Of a stretch of DNA of 64,000 nt, positions 1 through 10,829 are shown in pieces; within the stretch, counting starts at the first letter, position 1; the number at the start of each line of letters is the position of its first letter. This DNA comes from Niebla homalea (Eukaryota; Ascomycota; Lecanoromycetes; Lecanorales; Ramalinaceae), in NCBI GenBank assembly GCA_019925105.1, contig JAHGAU010000024.1:558001-622000 (forward strand), given 5' to 3'. The notes under the pieces were generated by a model, which saw only the letters and a program-made list of their open reading frames with translations, was not told where the DNA came from and ran no database searches. Both the position numbers and the translations under genes were made by a program.

Positions 1-849
1 GAAAACGGGGGTGGGGCTTCTGTTCAATCTCAAATTGCACATCACCAGCCATCACACCTGGGGCTTGGTCACCTTCACCCCAGAAATTGACCTTCGCTCC
101 GTTCTTGACGCCCTTGTCGACGTTCACGTGGAGCACTTTCCTCTCGATGACGGTTTTCTTACCGAGACACTTCTTGCATTTATCTTTCTCCCGGATCATC
201 TCACCTTCGCCTTGGCAGTCAGGGCACACGGTTTGGAAGCGCTGGATCATAGGGCCCATTTGTCGCATCATTGTCTTCATGCCGGCACCGTTGCATCCTG
301 TACATGTCTTGACGGCCCCGTCCTTGCCTCCTCGGCCGTCACAGGATGGGCATATGATTGACTTCTGTAGAGCCAGCTTCGACACCTTGCCTCGGTAGAT
401 ATCCTCCAGTGAGACCTTGTGAACATGATGGATTGTCCGAGCCTTCTTGGGTCCCTGCTCTCTCATACCGCCGCCAAACATACCGCCAAAGGCGCCTCCA
501 CCACCAGCACCACCGAAGAATTGTGCGAAGAGATCTTCAGCGGCCATTCCGCCACCAGCTCCGCCTTGTTCGAGACCTTCCTCACCATACTGATCGTAGA
601 GCTGGCGTTTTTGAGGATCCTGGAGGCAATCATATGCTTTCGACAACTCCTTGAACTTCTCTGCAGCATCTGGGCTATGTGCATTTTTGTCTTTGATGTG
701 ATTAATATAGGTAGACTTGCAAAGGAGGGATCTCAAAGGATACCTGGATGGTGCTTCAAGGCTCCTTTCCTGTAGGCAGTCCTCAACTCAGCATCAGTCG
801 CAGTGACCGACACTCCGAGCACTTCGTAGAATTTGGTCTCCTTGACCAT
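1..849 (-). CDS. YDJ1: Type I DnaJ (Hsp40) co-chaperone, Ydj1/Mas5-like, 3' part outside the window
   Basis: Cytosolic J-protein that delivers unfolded clients to Hsp70 and stimulates its ATPase. Exons on the minus strand are 849-744 and 690-1 (open at the left edge); the intron has donor GTATCC and splits the Asp codon of the HPD motif (residues 34-36). The J domain starts [13 protein letters not shown] and is followed by a Gly/Phe-rich linker ([16 protein letters not shown]) and the zinc-binding region with four cysteine repeats: [25 protein letters not shown] and CKKCLGKK. The substrate-binding C-terminal half and any CaaX farnesylation box lie to the left of the window. The start ATG at 849 is the first in frame and gives the normal N-terminus. 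The gene is divergent from cytosine deaminase. Family assignment is secure; choosing Ydj1 over another type I DnaJ rests on the overall layout. Confidence 0.93.
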
Positions 850-1426
850 TTTGAGTGATGTTGATCTGACTTGGTGTGGTGGGAAATGCTTGGAGCTTGC
901 GTATCAGGAAAAGGGATCTCGAAGATATTTGCCTGCCTTTGGGAGGTCAGCGAGGTGAAGTTGAAAGGTTGAAGTAGTTAAATCTCAGTGATTTGCAATA
1001 CACACCTCAGCCTTACGCGAGAATCTATTTTTTGGTCTAACAAGTTGTTGTGTCAATTCTTCTCGAATGTTATCGGTAGGGCCAGTGAGTGTTGCTATTC
1101 AGCTCGACAAATCTAATCTTCAGTCTTTTGACACAAGCTTCACGTAATGCAACTGTTGTGGATTGGAGACAGTCGATGCGGCTTCAAAGCAAAAATGTGA
1201 CGTGAGTTCGAATTGTTTCGCTGCAATTCTAAGCATACACGCTAGTCCCGAAGTGGGCGATAAGCATTAGTGTCAATTGCAAATCTGGAACTCGCCTCGA
1301 TGCCGAAGGAGATACACGATCGGATGGAGATACAAGGGCTTTTTCCCCGTTGGTCGTCGATCTTCTATGTCCGATCAAATGGTTCTCTAACCTGGGACTC
1401 GCATCGAAAGTAATATATACACACCC
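850..1426. other. Divergent intergenic region between the DnaJ and cytosine deaminase genes
   Basis: This 577-base stretch must hold the promoters of both flanking genes, which are transcribed away from each other. No open frame here resembles a protein. A possible heat-shock element is listed separately; I see no other motif that I can defend. Confidence 0.6.
1057..1067. promoter_or_regulatory. Possible heat-shock element upstream of the DnaJ gene
   Basis: The sequence TTCTTCTCGAA contains TTC and GAA half sites two bases apart, the core arrangement bound by Hsf1. It lies about 210 bases upstream of the start codon of a DnaJ gene, a class that is often heat-inducible. Only two clean units are visible, so a chance match is quite possible. 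Confidence 0.25.
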
Positions 1427-1996
1427 ATGGAGTCGGACCCTGGCTTTCAGGCAGCACTTGAAGAGGCCAAGGCTTCGTTCAGGGAGGGTGGGGTGCCTAT
1501 CGGTGCCTGCTTGGTCGGCGCGGATGGCACTATCCTCGGCACAGGCCACAATATGCGTGTCCAGAAGGCATCTGCGACTCTACATGTATGGATTTGACTG
1601 AGGGGGTTGTAGAATTTTGACTTGGCTTTCGCGTGCTGACGCGCAAAGGCCGAGATCTCATGCTTGGAGAATACTGGAAGACTGCCAGCTAAGTCCTACC
1701 AAGGCGCTACAATGTACACCACATTAAGCCCCTGTGACATGTGCACAGGCGCATGCGTCATGTACAAAGTCGCCAGAGTTGTGATTGGGGAGAACAAGAC
1801 CTTCGTGGGAGGTGAGGCATACCTGAAGCAGAGAGGTATCAAGGTCGACGTGATGGAGAGTAAGGAGTGCAAAGATTTGATGCAAAAGTTCATTCAACAG
1901 AAACCTGACGTCTGGTGAGATCTACTCTTACACCACATTCTTGCGATGAGAGACTGAGACTTGACTCGGTGCAGGGAGGAAGATATTGGCGAATAG
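1427..1996 (+). CDS. FCY1: Cytosine deaminase (Fcy1 family)
   Basis: Zinc-dependent pyrimidine-salvage enzyme converting cytosine to uracil and ammonia. Exons are 1427-1585, 1649-1914 and 1975-1996, giving 148 residues, close to the yeast protein. The zinc site is complete: His53 and Glu55 in the HAE motif, with the first intron falling exactly after His53, and Cys82/Cys85 in SPCDMC. The flanking GGVPIG, GHNMR and TLSPCDMCTGA segments match yeast Fcy1 closely, and the C-terminus ends WEEDIGE after the second intron. The ATG at 1427 gives the family N-terminus. The stop lies only 71 bases from the end of the convergent uroporphyrinogen decarboxylase gene. In other fungi this enzyme is what makes cells sensitive to 5-fluorocytosine. 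Confidence 0.95.
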
Positions 1997-2067
1997 CTTA
2001 GAAGATGAGCATACATGACATAGTTATTGAGACTTTCGTGAACCAAAACTAACCACAAGACACCTGT

Positions 2068-3355
2068 TCACCTCTTCGAAGAGCGCTTGTCCTTGGATAG
2101 CCTGTGTATCTCCTCAAAGAAGAATTTGAGATCATCTGGATTCACAAACGGAGTCACACCTATTCGTTGTCAGCCTTGCATCATCTTTGAGGTGCCGATG
2201 TCAGGTCTCACCGTGGCCCAGATTCGCAATCCACCCTCGACCTTCTCCATCACCCCAGAAACCTTCGACCATCTCCGCAACTGCCATCGCGATGGCTTCT
2301 TTACCACCATACAGTACCCCTGGATCCATGTTGCCCTGCAGACACACTCTACCCTCTGGCATAGCTTTGGCCACTGTTGCAGCCTTTGCGGGGTCTTGGA
2401 GCCAGTCTAGCCCGACCACCTGGTACCCTGAATCACATAACTCGTCAAAGGCGTACCAGGCTCCTTTCGCGAAGACCACCATGGGAACCAGGTCCAGATC
2501 CATCTTTCTCAGCATGACTGGTAGTCGCGACGAGATGTATTTCAACTCGGGCATGGCGAACTCCTTGAACGCCGATGGCGAAAGCTCAGCTGCCCATGAA
2601 TCGAAGACTTGTACGATCTGAGCGCCTGCTTTGACTTGCAACGCCAGGTAGTTTGTGCAGAGCTCAGAGAGCCTGCGCAGCAACTTTTTGCTTGCATCAG
2701 GATACTTGTAGATCCAAGTCTTGCTCTCCTTGAAAAGTTTGGTACCTCCACCTTCCACCATGTAGCATAGTAAGGTCCATGGCGCCCCGCAGAAGCCGAA
2801 GAGGGGAACCCGTCCATTCAGCTTTTGCCTCGTAAGCGTAATGGCCTCATAAACGTAGCTCAATTCCGTTGCGACGTCTACTTGGCGTGCCATGAGCTCT
2901 TCGTACTGTCCATCCGTGGGGCTTTTGAGTGGGCGCGGAAAGTGCGGGCCCTTGCCTTCAAGCATTTCGACGGTCATCCCCATGGCTTGCGGAATCACGA
3001 GAATATCGGAGAAGATGATGGCAGCATCAATGAGGCCGGCATATCGGTCGATGGGCTGAAGAGTGAGGGTGGAGGCAATCTCTGGAGATCGACAGCAAGC
3101 GAAAAAGTCATGGGTGCCCTTTGCTTGGTGATATTCGGGCAGATAGCGTCCCGCTAAAGGATATCAATATTGATTCTCTTAGAAAGAAAAGGGTAACAGC
3201 GCTGGAAAATACCTTGACGCATTACCCATATTGGTGGCCGCTCTAATTGTTCGCCTGCTCAGCGCGTGAGCATTGGCGCTTGGATCATGCAAAGTGTGCC
3301 CACCTCTGACCGCCCGCAGAAGCAAGTCATTCTTCAAAGCAGGCAAGTCGGGCAT
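2068..3355 (-). CDS. HEM12: Uroporphyrinogen decarboxylase, haem biosynthesis
   Basis: Cytosolic enzyme that removes four acetate carboxyl groups from uroporphyrinogen III to give coproporphyrinogen III. Exons on the minus strand are 3355-3304, 3254-3213 (42 nt), 3153-2212 and 2159-2068, giving 375 residues. The N-terminus LPALKNDLLLRAVRGEQLERPP and the substrate-binding RQAGR motif (residues 30-34) appear only when the two small 5' exons are joined. Later family landmarks are GLIDAAIIFSDIL, IPQAMGM, FGFCGAPWTL, VFDSWAAELSP, QGNMDPGVL and the C-terminal HGVTPFVNP after the last intron. The start ATG at 3355 aligns with the family N-terminus. All parts expected for a functional enzyme are present. 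Confidence 0.95.
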
Positions 3356-3670
3356 TGTGGAAAGGAATGGTCGGTCGGTGTGGCGGAGAAGGATGAGGAT
3401 GCCAAGCTACCAGAGGCCTTAGCCTTATGCACCCCTTTTTCGGGTCTCTACATGACTACTAATGTTCAGTGGGCCGATATTTAGATCAATGTGGACGGCA
3501 TAGGGAAGCACTCTGCGAGTATGTTTCAGGGAGTCGCCTATTATCAATCTCTTGGAAGCCTAACCTGGGTAAGGAGAGATTGGATTCAATATCTGATCAG
3601 CTGAAACCACGTCGAAAAAATGGTGTTCAGTGATATCTAAACATAGGATGGATGTGCAGCCCTGAGAAGA
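3356..3670. other. Short intergenic region between HEM12 and TRM82
   Basis: Both flanking genes read on the minus strand, so this holds the HEM12 promoter and the TRM82 3' end. No gene or clear motif is visible. Confidence 0.5.
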
Positions 3671-5397
3671 TCATACATCCTCGGCATCACCTTCTGCTCC
3701 TTGCTTTCTGAGGCTTCCTAGGCCATAAAAGAGATCTCTCAGAGTCTTTCCCTTTGCGGCGTTCTCAGGCGTTGTGATGGTTGACGCTTTGGCACAAGCA
3801 TCCATGACAGCTACCAAGTCATTCTCTATGGGAATCTCGGATGAAAAAGATATCCCGCCGATGACAGGGGCTGAATCTTGCGCATCAATGTCATTGATTA
3901 CCACGGTAGAGGAGGCGGTGTGTATACAGTCCATTGAGTATATAACTCGATTGCGATCTGCCATCACTGCCATGTCGATGACATTACATCCGGTAGGGTA
4001 GGTTTCGGAGAATCGAAGGATGCCATCTTTACTCAAATCGAACGCAAGAATGTACGGCAATCTAAGAGCTCTCAGCATCACCCCTTAATGTGTCGTGAGG
4101 GACTTACCCTTCCATTGCAACGAGAATCTTAGATACATCCTCATGTGAAATTAATGCCTGTGTATCAAGGCTCACTATTCGAGAAACAGCCAGATGATTT
4201 GCTGCATCTTCTGAATCATCAAAATTTTGCTTCCTCAAGTCATCCGGTTGGCCCGCGCGAGTCTGAGAAATTGTCTTCTTGATGCAATGGCCAACATGGC
4301 CTTTGAGATCTACACGGCTCCTTACCTTACAGTTGACCCAATCCCAGCATAGAAGAAAGTCGTCTCCGCCTCCAGATACCAGTAAATCAGGTCTAGAGTC
4401 AATCAAACACAGTTGGCTAACGAATTGAGTATGACCGAGGCAATAACCCTCAATGATATGACTTTGTGGTATGCCACGAGACACACGAATATGCTCGTCC
4501 CGATCAGCGGTCAGGATGTAAGAGCGGGTATTGCCAGCTGGCGACTTCAGCGACGTGCACACAACGTCAGTCAGAAGTGATACATGCCCAAGGAGCAACT
4601 TATGCTCAAAGGTTATTGGCGCCTTCTGAGGCTTTTTCTTGGACATGTTCTGCTGCTGTCTAAGTGCATTTCTATTCCTTTTGGTATGTACCGTCAACGA
4701 ACTTGCCGATGGAACAAATAGCTCCGCAGGCTCGATTCGATCGCTTGCTGTATCGACCATTTCCGAAAGATTTTGCTCAGAAGCACGACCCAAAAGGGGC
4801 AACGAGTATACGTCACCAAATTTGTCCGCACACAGGACATTATGATCATCTAGCGTAAGAGAGACACTACAAGGTCTTTTTGGCAAGATTCTAGATATCA
4901 GATGAGCCTGAGCATTTGACCCCGACAAATTGAAAAATTACAAACCGTTCGCTAAGCTGCGTGAGATTTCCATTGGCAGACACTTGCAACACACGGATGC
5001 ACTTATCTTCTCCAGTAACAGCGACAACGTGCTCACCCTTACGGGTAGCGGCCAGCTTTACGATGGGCGGGTGAGGAGGTGGAGTATTTTCCATCTTCTC
5101 AACGACGATCTCTGCGGAGCTGCTCTCAGAAACTTCGGGGGCCCGTTTTTGACGCTTCGCTGGTGGCAGCGAGCCATTGTCGCTATTCACGACAGGCGTG
5201 TGGTTTTCATTCACATCATCCTCACCCTCTACTTCGCTAGTTTTCAAAATCGTTCCATTATCTGATGGCCACGAAGAGACATGCACATTTTTGTCAATAT
5301 CGAAAACGTGAATATATGATCCACAAGCAGCTATTAGAAAATTTCGTTGAGATGATTGGGGGCAGTAGAGTAGGCACTGAAACGGATGTGGCATCAT
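3671..5397 (-). CDS. TRM82: tRNA (guanine-N7)-methyltransferase non-catalytic WD40 subunit, Trm82/WDR4
   Basis: Partner of the methyltransferase Trm8, needed for m7G46 formation in tRNA. Exons on the minus strand are 5397-4946, 4890-4108 and 4061-3671, giving 541 residues. WD40 features include LIAACGSYIHVFDI, KLAATRKGEHVVAVTGEDKC and a strongly Trm82-like segment TADRDEHIRVSRGIPQSHII followed by EGYCLGHTQFVSQL, then LVSGGGDDFLLCWDW. A charged, low-complexity insert with a basic KRQKR patch lies between early blades. The open frame reaches about two codons further upstream, but only through a TTG; the tandem ATGs at 5397 and 5394 are the first real starts. The gene is divergent from ribosomal P0 with 300 bases between start codons. 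Family assignment is based on the DRDEHIR...GHT block and is strong. Confidence 0.92.
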
Positions 5398-5697
5398 GCG
5401 CAAGTATTGGCGGCCATCTCAGGATTGATAAGTGCCCTTTTGAGTGCCATGATGACCACCGTGCCTACAGAATCTGAAGTGCGTATGATCGAAGTATGAG
5501 AGCTTGTTTGAATATATCGAAGCTTCGGATCCACCTCGGAACCCAAATTTAAGCGCGGACTTCAAGCGCAAGCGAACCCACACCCAAATCAGGAGCTTAC
5601 GATCTCGTAGCTACCCTCACTACAACAGAGAAACTCCGGCAAAACTGTATACATCCTACTTGACCCTTAAACATCCTGTCTGTATACCGAAGCAGAC
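5398..5697. promoter_or_regulatory. Shared divergent promoter region of TRM82 and RPP0
   Basis: Exactly 300 bases separate the start codons of a tRNA-modification gene and a ribosomal-protein gene transcribed in opposite directions. Both serve translation, so common growth control is plausible, but I identified no specific factor site. Confidence 0.45.
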
Positions 5698-6767
5698 ATG
5701 GGGGGCAAGACAGCGAACAAGGCCGCTTACTTCGACAAGTTGAAGGGCTTGTTGGAGGAATACAAGTCAATCTTCATCGTGTCTGTGGACAATGTCAGTT
5801 CGCAGCAGATGCACAAGATTCGAAAGAGCTTGAGAGGAGAGGGAGAGGTCAGCGGCGTGGTTCTCATGGGCAAAAACACCATGGTCCGAAGAGCCATCAA
5901 AGGATTCATTTCCGACTTCCCTGAATACGAGCGTCTGCTTCCTCACGTCAAAGGTATCACACATCACAAGTTGAGAATGCTGGCCTGAGCCTGATCAAAA
6001 CAATACAGGCAACGTTGGCTTCATCTTCACCAACGCGGACCTCGCCCAAACCCGGGATGTCATCCTCGCTGAAAAAGTCGCAGCCCCTGCGCGTGCCGGC
6101 GCTGTCGCCCCGGGCGATGTCTTCGTCCCAGCCGGCAATACAGGTATGGAGCCCGGCAAGACATCCTTCTTCCAGGCACTTGGTGTGCCCACGAAGATCG
6201 CTCGTGGTACTATTGAAATCACCACCGATTTGAAGTTGGTCGAGGCGGGCTCGAAAGTCGGTGCCTCCGAGGCGACACTGTTAAACATGTTGAACATCTC
6301 GCCTTTCACATACGGTATGAGCATCGCCCAGGTGTACGACGATGGTCAAACTTTCTCCCCAAGTGTCTTGGACATCAAGGAAGAGCAGCTGCTCGCGGCT
6401 CTGACTTCAGCCATCACGACAATTGCTACGATCTCTCTGGCTGCCAACTACCCTACCCTTCCGTCAGTCATGCACAGCTTGGTCAATGGGTACAAGAAAG
6501 CTCTGGCGGTTGCGGTGGAGACCGATTATAGCTGGGAAGGAATTGAAGAGCTCAAGGACCGTATCGCCAACCCTGATGCCTACGCTGCAGCTGCTCCGGC
6601 TGCTGCTCCGGCAGCTACCGACGACAAAGCGGCTGCAACGGATGCTCCTGATGAGCCAGACAAGGAATCGGGCAGTGACAGTGATGAAGGTGAGCTTACG
6701 CTATGTCCTACTAGCAGGTATCTAGAAAGCTTACAATCTTCCAGGATTTGGTGGTCTTTTCGATTAG
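5698..6767 (+). CDS. RPP0: 60S acidic ribosomal protein P0 (uL10)
   Basis: Base of the ribosomal stalk; binds 25S rRNA with uL11, anchors the P1/P2 dimers and recruits elongation factors. Exons are 5698-5953, 6009-6689 and 6745-6767, giving 319 residues (yeast 312). The N-terminus reads [15 protein letters not shown], followed by [10 protein letters not shown], an Ala-rich hinge (about residues 275-300), an acidic SGSDSDEG stretch and, encoded by a 23-nt last exon, the GFGGLFD tail. This tail is the element that contacts translation GTPases; the common form is GFGLFD, so one extra Gly is present here. Without the last intron the frame would read on for 130 further bases into unrelated residues, so any gene model lacking the tiny last exon is wrong. 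Confidence 0.96.
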
Positions 6768-7143
6768 AATATTTGAGCAAGCAATCCATGATTTATGCTG
6801 TCCAAAGAAAAGCGTACGAAACGTATTGTTGGCAACGAGTAGACCCGTCATTCATGTGTCTTTCTGACGTTGAAACTACGCTTGATTTTGATATGCAAGT
6901 GAACTGATGAGATGTCTTCTGACTCCGTGCAAGGTAAGCGACTTGATCTCTCTCCAAATCGGCCCCTTTAGCGAACGATTATACGTTTTTAACCCTGATC
7001 TCATAATGATGAGATACAAAGCAACAACAACACTCTAATTTTTTAATGACGCGCCCTTCTGATATCATTCGTATCATTTCATACTTTATCACAATGTCTC
7101 ATGCTAATGCCAGCGTGGCTACAGGACACACCAAAAGTGACGA
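6768..7143. other. Convergent 3' intergenic region between RPP0 and FAN1
   Basis: The two genes end toward each other here. The stretch is fairly AT-rich and shows no plausible frame; it should contain both 3' untranslated regions. Confidence 0.5.
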
Positions 7144-9814
7144 TTACCCTACCGTCCTTACCTCCTTTGCAACTGCTGCACACAGCTCCACCTTGATTCC
7201 TGCACCGGTCAATACATGGATCCACAACCTCTGCGTGTCGCTCAACCTGTCATTTTCACTCTTCACTTCGGAAAACATGACCTCGCCCTTTCCATGAGTA
7301 ACCCTGTCTTTATCTTGATCATCGTCATTTGTCCTCCATAAAAAGAGATCCGGTATTCCACCGCCACGTTGTTGATACTCCTGTGCCATGACTTTGCAAA
7401 GCGTCGCCAACGCTTCGCCTTCGAAACATCTGACGATTTCTGTCAAATCGTCGATATCAAAATCCCAATGCAAACCCACGATACAAGTCTGTTGCTCTTG
7501 GTGCTCCTCATACACAGCTCGCATAATCTTCTCTGCATCCCCGTTGGCGATTTCCACAAGTCGGTGGTTGATTTCCGAGGCTCGAGAAGGGTAGAAAGCA
7601 TCAGTATGTAAATCGAGCGGGCATGTCTGATAGGGAGTCTGAAAAACATTCGGGACATATGTGAACAGCACGTCAAAGAACAAGTACGCAAATAACGTCC
7701 GCACGACGCCACCTTCACAGTGAAAGCCCTTCCAGCCAAGATCGCGATAGTGTGAGAGGCACATTTCTTCAACCGAACACTCACCTCCGCCCTCCCTCTC
7801 GTCTAGCCAGATGGTTTTGGCGCCTCTGCGGCTCGAGCTGGTCGCATCAGTGCTATCCCTTCTATGACCGTTCCGAGAGGGTGTTCGCTCTTTCTCAACA
7901 CATATACCATGGACAGTCCGCTCTGCAGGTTTGGCAAGCCGTACGTGGGTGAAGACGTGATGCTCGCGCTTGGGTAATTTGAGCTGTTTTTCAAGCTTCA
8001 CGATTCGTTTTTGCAAGTCGTAATGATAGATCAAGTGGCAGTCACGGTCTTGCAATCCATCCTCGCAAGTCTGAAGTGCGATCTTCTTCCAGTGCTTTTT
8101 CTGCTGCTCGTCTGACAGCCCTCGCAACGGCTGCAGGGCATGCATGTAGTGCTCCTCCAGCAAAGCTTTGCGCTGATACCATGCACCTCGCCGCGCAGCG
8201 TGGAAGAGACGTTGGTCTAGAAGCTCACTCAGTATCTGGTGCTCCCACTCATGCTCCTTGAAGCGGCCCAGCACGTAGGCACCTTTATGCACGATCCGGG
8301 TATATACCCAAGCTGGGGAGAAACGACGTAGGTAAGCGCCCTCGCCGCTTTCATACACTCGATCCTCTTTACGTTGTTCTTCGGACAGTACGACTTTCCA
8401 GCGTGGGTAGACGTCCTCGAAGGTGTTTCTGACATTCTCAAGTCCATCCCGCTTCACTGTCCCGTTGAACTCGAGGATAAAGTCAATACGGAATTGTGTG
8501 CGGATGGATGCTTCAAATTCGAGCAGGTCAGAACGAGTGGGGAAAATGTTGCTTGAGCGTGAGACTATGTAGGGAGGAAAGTTCCGACGTGAGATCCGTG
8601 CGAGGATGATGGTCGTTAAAGATTTCTCTGTCCACTCTGTTGATCGGTAGAAGACGAGATGAACTCTCTCGAAGAGCTTGAGAGCAGCTGATGAAAGGCG
8701 AATGCAGGGGCCTGTACTGGAGAGTATCTTGGTGGTGAAGTGGGAATCGCGATTGAAGCTGCTACCGCCAGCGTCGAGGTTCTCCTTATTGTCAGAAGCG
8801 TCAGCTTCGTCGACGTTCACACTCCATTCCGACTTGATAGAGTCCTCAGTGTCAGATCTCTTCAATTTGTCCCACCCAAGGCCACTTTGCCTTCCGCTCG
8901 TCCTGCGTAACGCTCGCAGAAGATCAGCCTTGTTCTTGCCCTGGACCTTGGCGTCCTTGGCCATGACTTTGAGTTCATCAAGCTTGAGTAACGAAGAAGC
9001 CTCCTCAAGCGTATTGATATGATCTTGGGATCTGTCCGCGAAGGTGAAGCTTTCTCCTAGCACTGTGTCTTGAGGCGGCTCAAGCTCACCCGGATTGACT
9101 TGCTTGGGAACATCCACGATTGGTAAGGTCCGTGTCTCGAACAGCTCTTGTGCTGCCGTCGAAAGGTCAGCTATATCACTGTAATATCCCAATCGACTGA
9201 TGCGATGCCATGCCGCTGTCTTTCGCAAGAAAAGTCGCACATATCTTTGAGTGTATCAGTATTATTGCGGCCAATGGGTGGTAGCTTCCAGGCCATACCT
9301 ACAAATACTGTCCCTCGTAGCTCATGTTCCTCCAATTCTCAAAGACGGCCAGTTCAGCCTCATCGAAGAGGTGGGCTTCTTCCTCGAGCACCGTTTCCAG
9401 GGCCAAGTTGAAGGCATCTACGTAAATAGAGCTCTTGCCTTGTACCCATTTTCTCTGCCCAAGCCGACCTTTGAGATCCAGATTGGCCGTCTCCGCAGCC
9501 CTGGTTGCCTCATAGTCCCGAATGGCTTCTTTGTCTGTCTTCACTGGAGGCAAGGCTGTCTCTAGATCGGTCTTCTGAGTCTTCTGAGTGGTCTGAGCGG
9601 ATACATCCTCCTCGTCGCTATCGGCTTCCGAGTCAGCTATCACGCGCCTGTGGCCTTTCGGACTTGGGGGGACATCGCATTCGCCGCCTGATGGATCCTG
9701 ATGAGACTCTAAACTGTCGGCACTGTCGAGCCGTTTGAGGCGTTTTGCTGCTGGGACCTTGAAATTCTCGTCGAAGTTGGTCGATGAGGGGTGCCGTATC
9801 TGCTGTCCAATCAT
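7144..9814 (-). CDS. FAN1: FAN1-type structure-specific nuclease with VRR-NUC domain
   Basis: Predicted 5' flap endonuclease/5'-3' exonuclease acting in interstrand-crosslink repair. Exons on the minus strand are 9814-9303 and 9244-7144, giving 870 residues. The single intron (donor GTAGGT) restores EGQYLYVRLFLRKTAAWHRI, a hallmark of the family. A SAP-like helical segment follows (LDELKVMAKDAKVQGKNKADLL). The C-terminal VRR-NUC catalytic core is intact: GGGIPDLFLW supplies the Asp and GEVMFSEVKSENDRLSDTQR the Glu-x-Lys, with an upstream WDFDIDDL helix. The first 120 residues are polar and acidic with a KRLKRL patch and no cysteine pairs, so the ubiquitin-binding zinc finger of the animal protein is absent, as appears usual for fungi. 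The stop at 7144 follows ELCAAVAKEVRTVG. Confidence 0.93.
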
Positions 9815-10041
9815 AGTCTCAAATCAGCTTCTGTGAACTCAGCATTGCTATTGATGTCTTAATTCGAGTGTTTATCATACTCAAAATTGTCGTCATCAAG
9901 GGCCGCCTCGGGCGCATTGGGTCGGGAACTTCCGCCCCACAGCACCACCATGAGCTCATCCCTAAATCCAGGTACCGAGATGTCTTCTACTTTGTGTTTG
10001 CTCAATATCAAGCTCCCGCCATCCAAATACCTTTCAGAATT

Positions 10042-10627
10042 ATGACAGACTCTAATGTCGACAATTTGAAGGCGGACATGGGCGAGCCTCAGGCCCAGCA
10101 GCAGTACCAGGCTGAGCCAACGACACCTGTGGAGGCACAGGCGCCCATACCTCAGATGGTACAAGAAACGGATACACCAATCCCAGATGCACCTGTAAGA
10201 TCATGCGTTCTAGCGCAAGGCGCTTTGTAAGTCTCGGCTGACTCTCACTCTGAAGCCATATCTAGTCCCACAAGCGCAGCCTCAAGCCCAATCTGTCGTT
10301 CCTCCGACTGCTGTTCCTCCAGCTACGACTCCGTTATCTCGTACCGCAACACCCAAAAAGGAACCCAATGGTACCGCGGAGTCCACAGCCCCTATGCCGA
10401 CCAAGGCCGCTTCTCACGGAGCACCTGCAAGACGCTATCTGAATGAAAAGATTACAGGGGTTTTATTGGAAGGGATGAAAAGGCTCGCATCTGAACAGTG
10501 GGTTCTTTCAACGCATTATCCCAAAGTGAGCAAATTGATCATGATACAATCTAGGCCTGAGATGCCGCTGAAAGTGCTGGGAGAGTTTCTCCTCCAAAGA
10601 AGTGCCGAAATTGAAAAGAGTTCATAA
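10042..10627 (+). CDS. SDC1: COMPASS (Set1 complex) subunit Sdc1, Dpy-30 domain
   Basis: Small subunit of the histone H3K4 methyltransferase complex; its Dpy-30 helices dimerise and bind the Bre2/Ash2 subunit. Exons are 10042-10194, 10256-10497 and 10555-10627, giving 155 residues. The first 100 residues are Pro/Gln/Ala/Thr-rich and look disordered. The Dpy-30 motif is at the C-terminus: ARRYLNEKITGVLLEGMKRLASEQ joined across the last intron to PEMPLKVLGEFLLQRSAEIE. That junction matches the yeast motif (QPEDPLRVLGEYL). The first intron acceptor is less certain: the one ending at 10255 keeps phase, while another AG at 10264 does not. The frame is open for 58 codons upstream of the chosen ATG, with no family support for a longer N-terminus. 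Confidence 0.9.
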
Positions 10628-10829
10628 GAGCAGCTGGTGGGAAGGCGCGCTGACAGCATAGCGAAGGCGCGCATCACTGATTTCGAAGTTGCCATGCATA
10701 TTACCTCAGCGGTTGAACATCATCTCAGAATCTGAATATAATTGAAATTGGACGCTCCCTTGGCTGATCTGATGTCTACTCCTTCGCCGTGCATCTTTTT
10801 TCCCTTGTTGGGCCGCTCATCCTTGCAGC

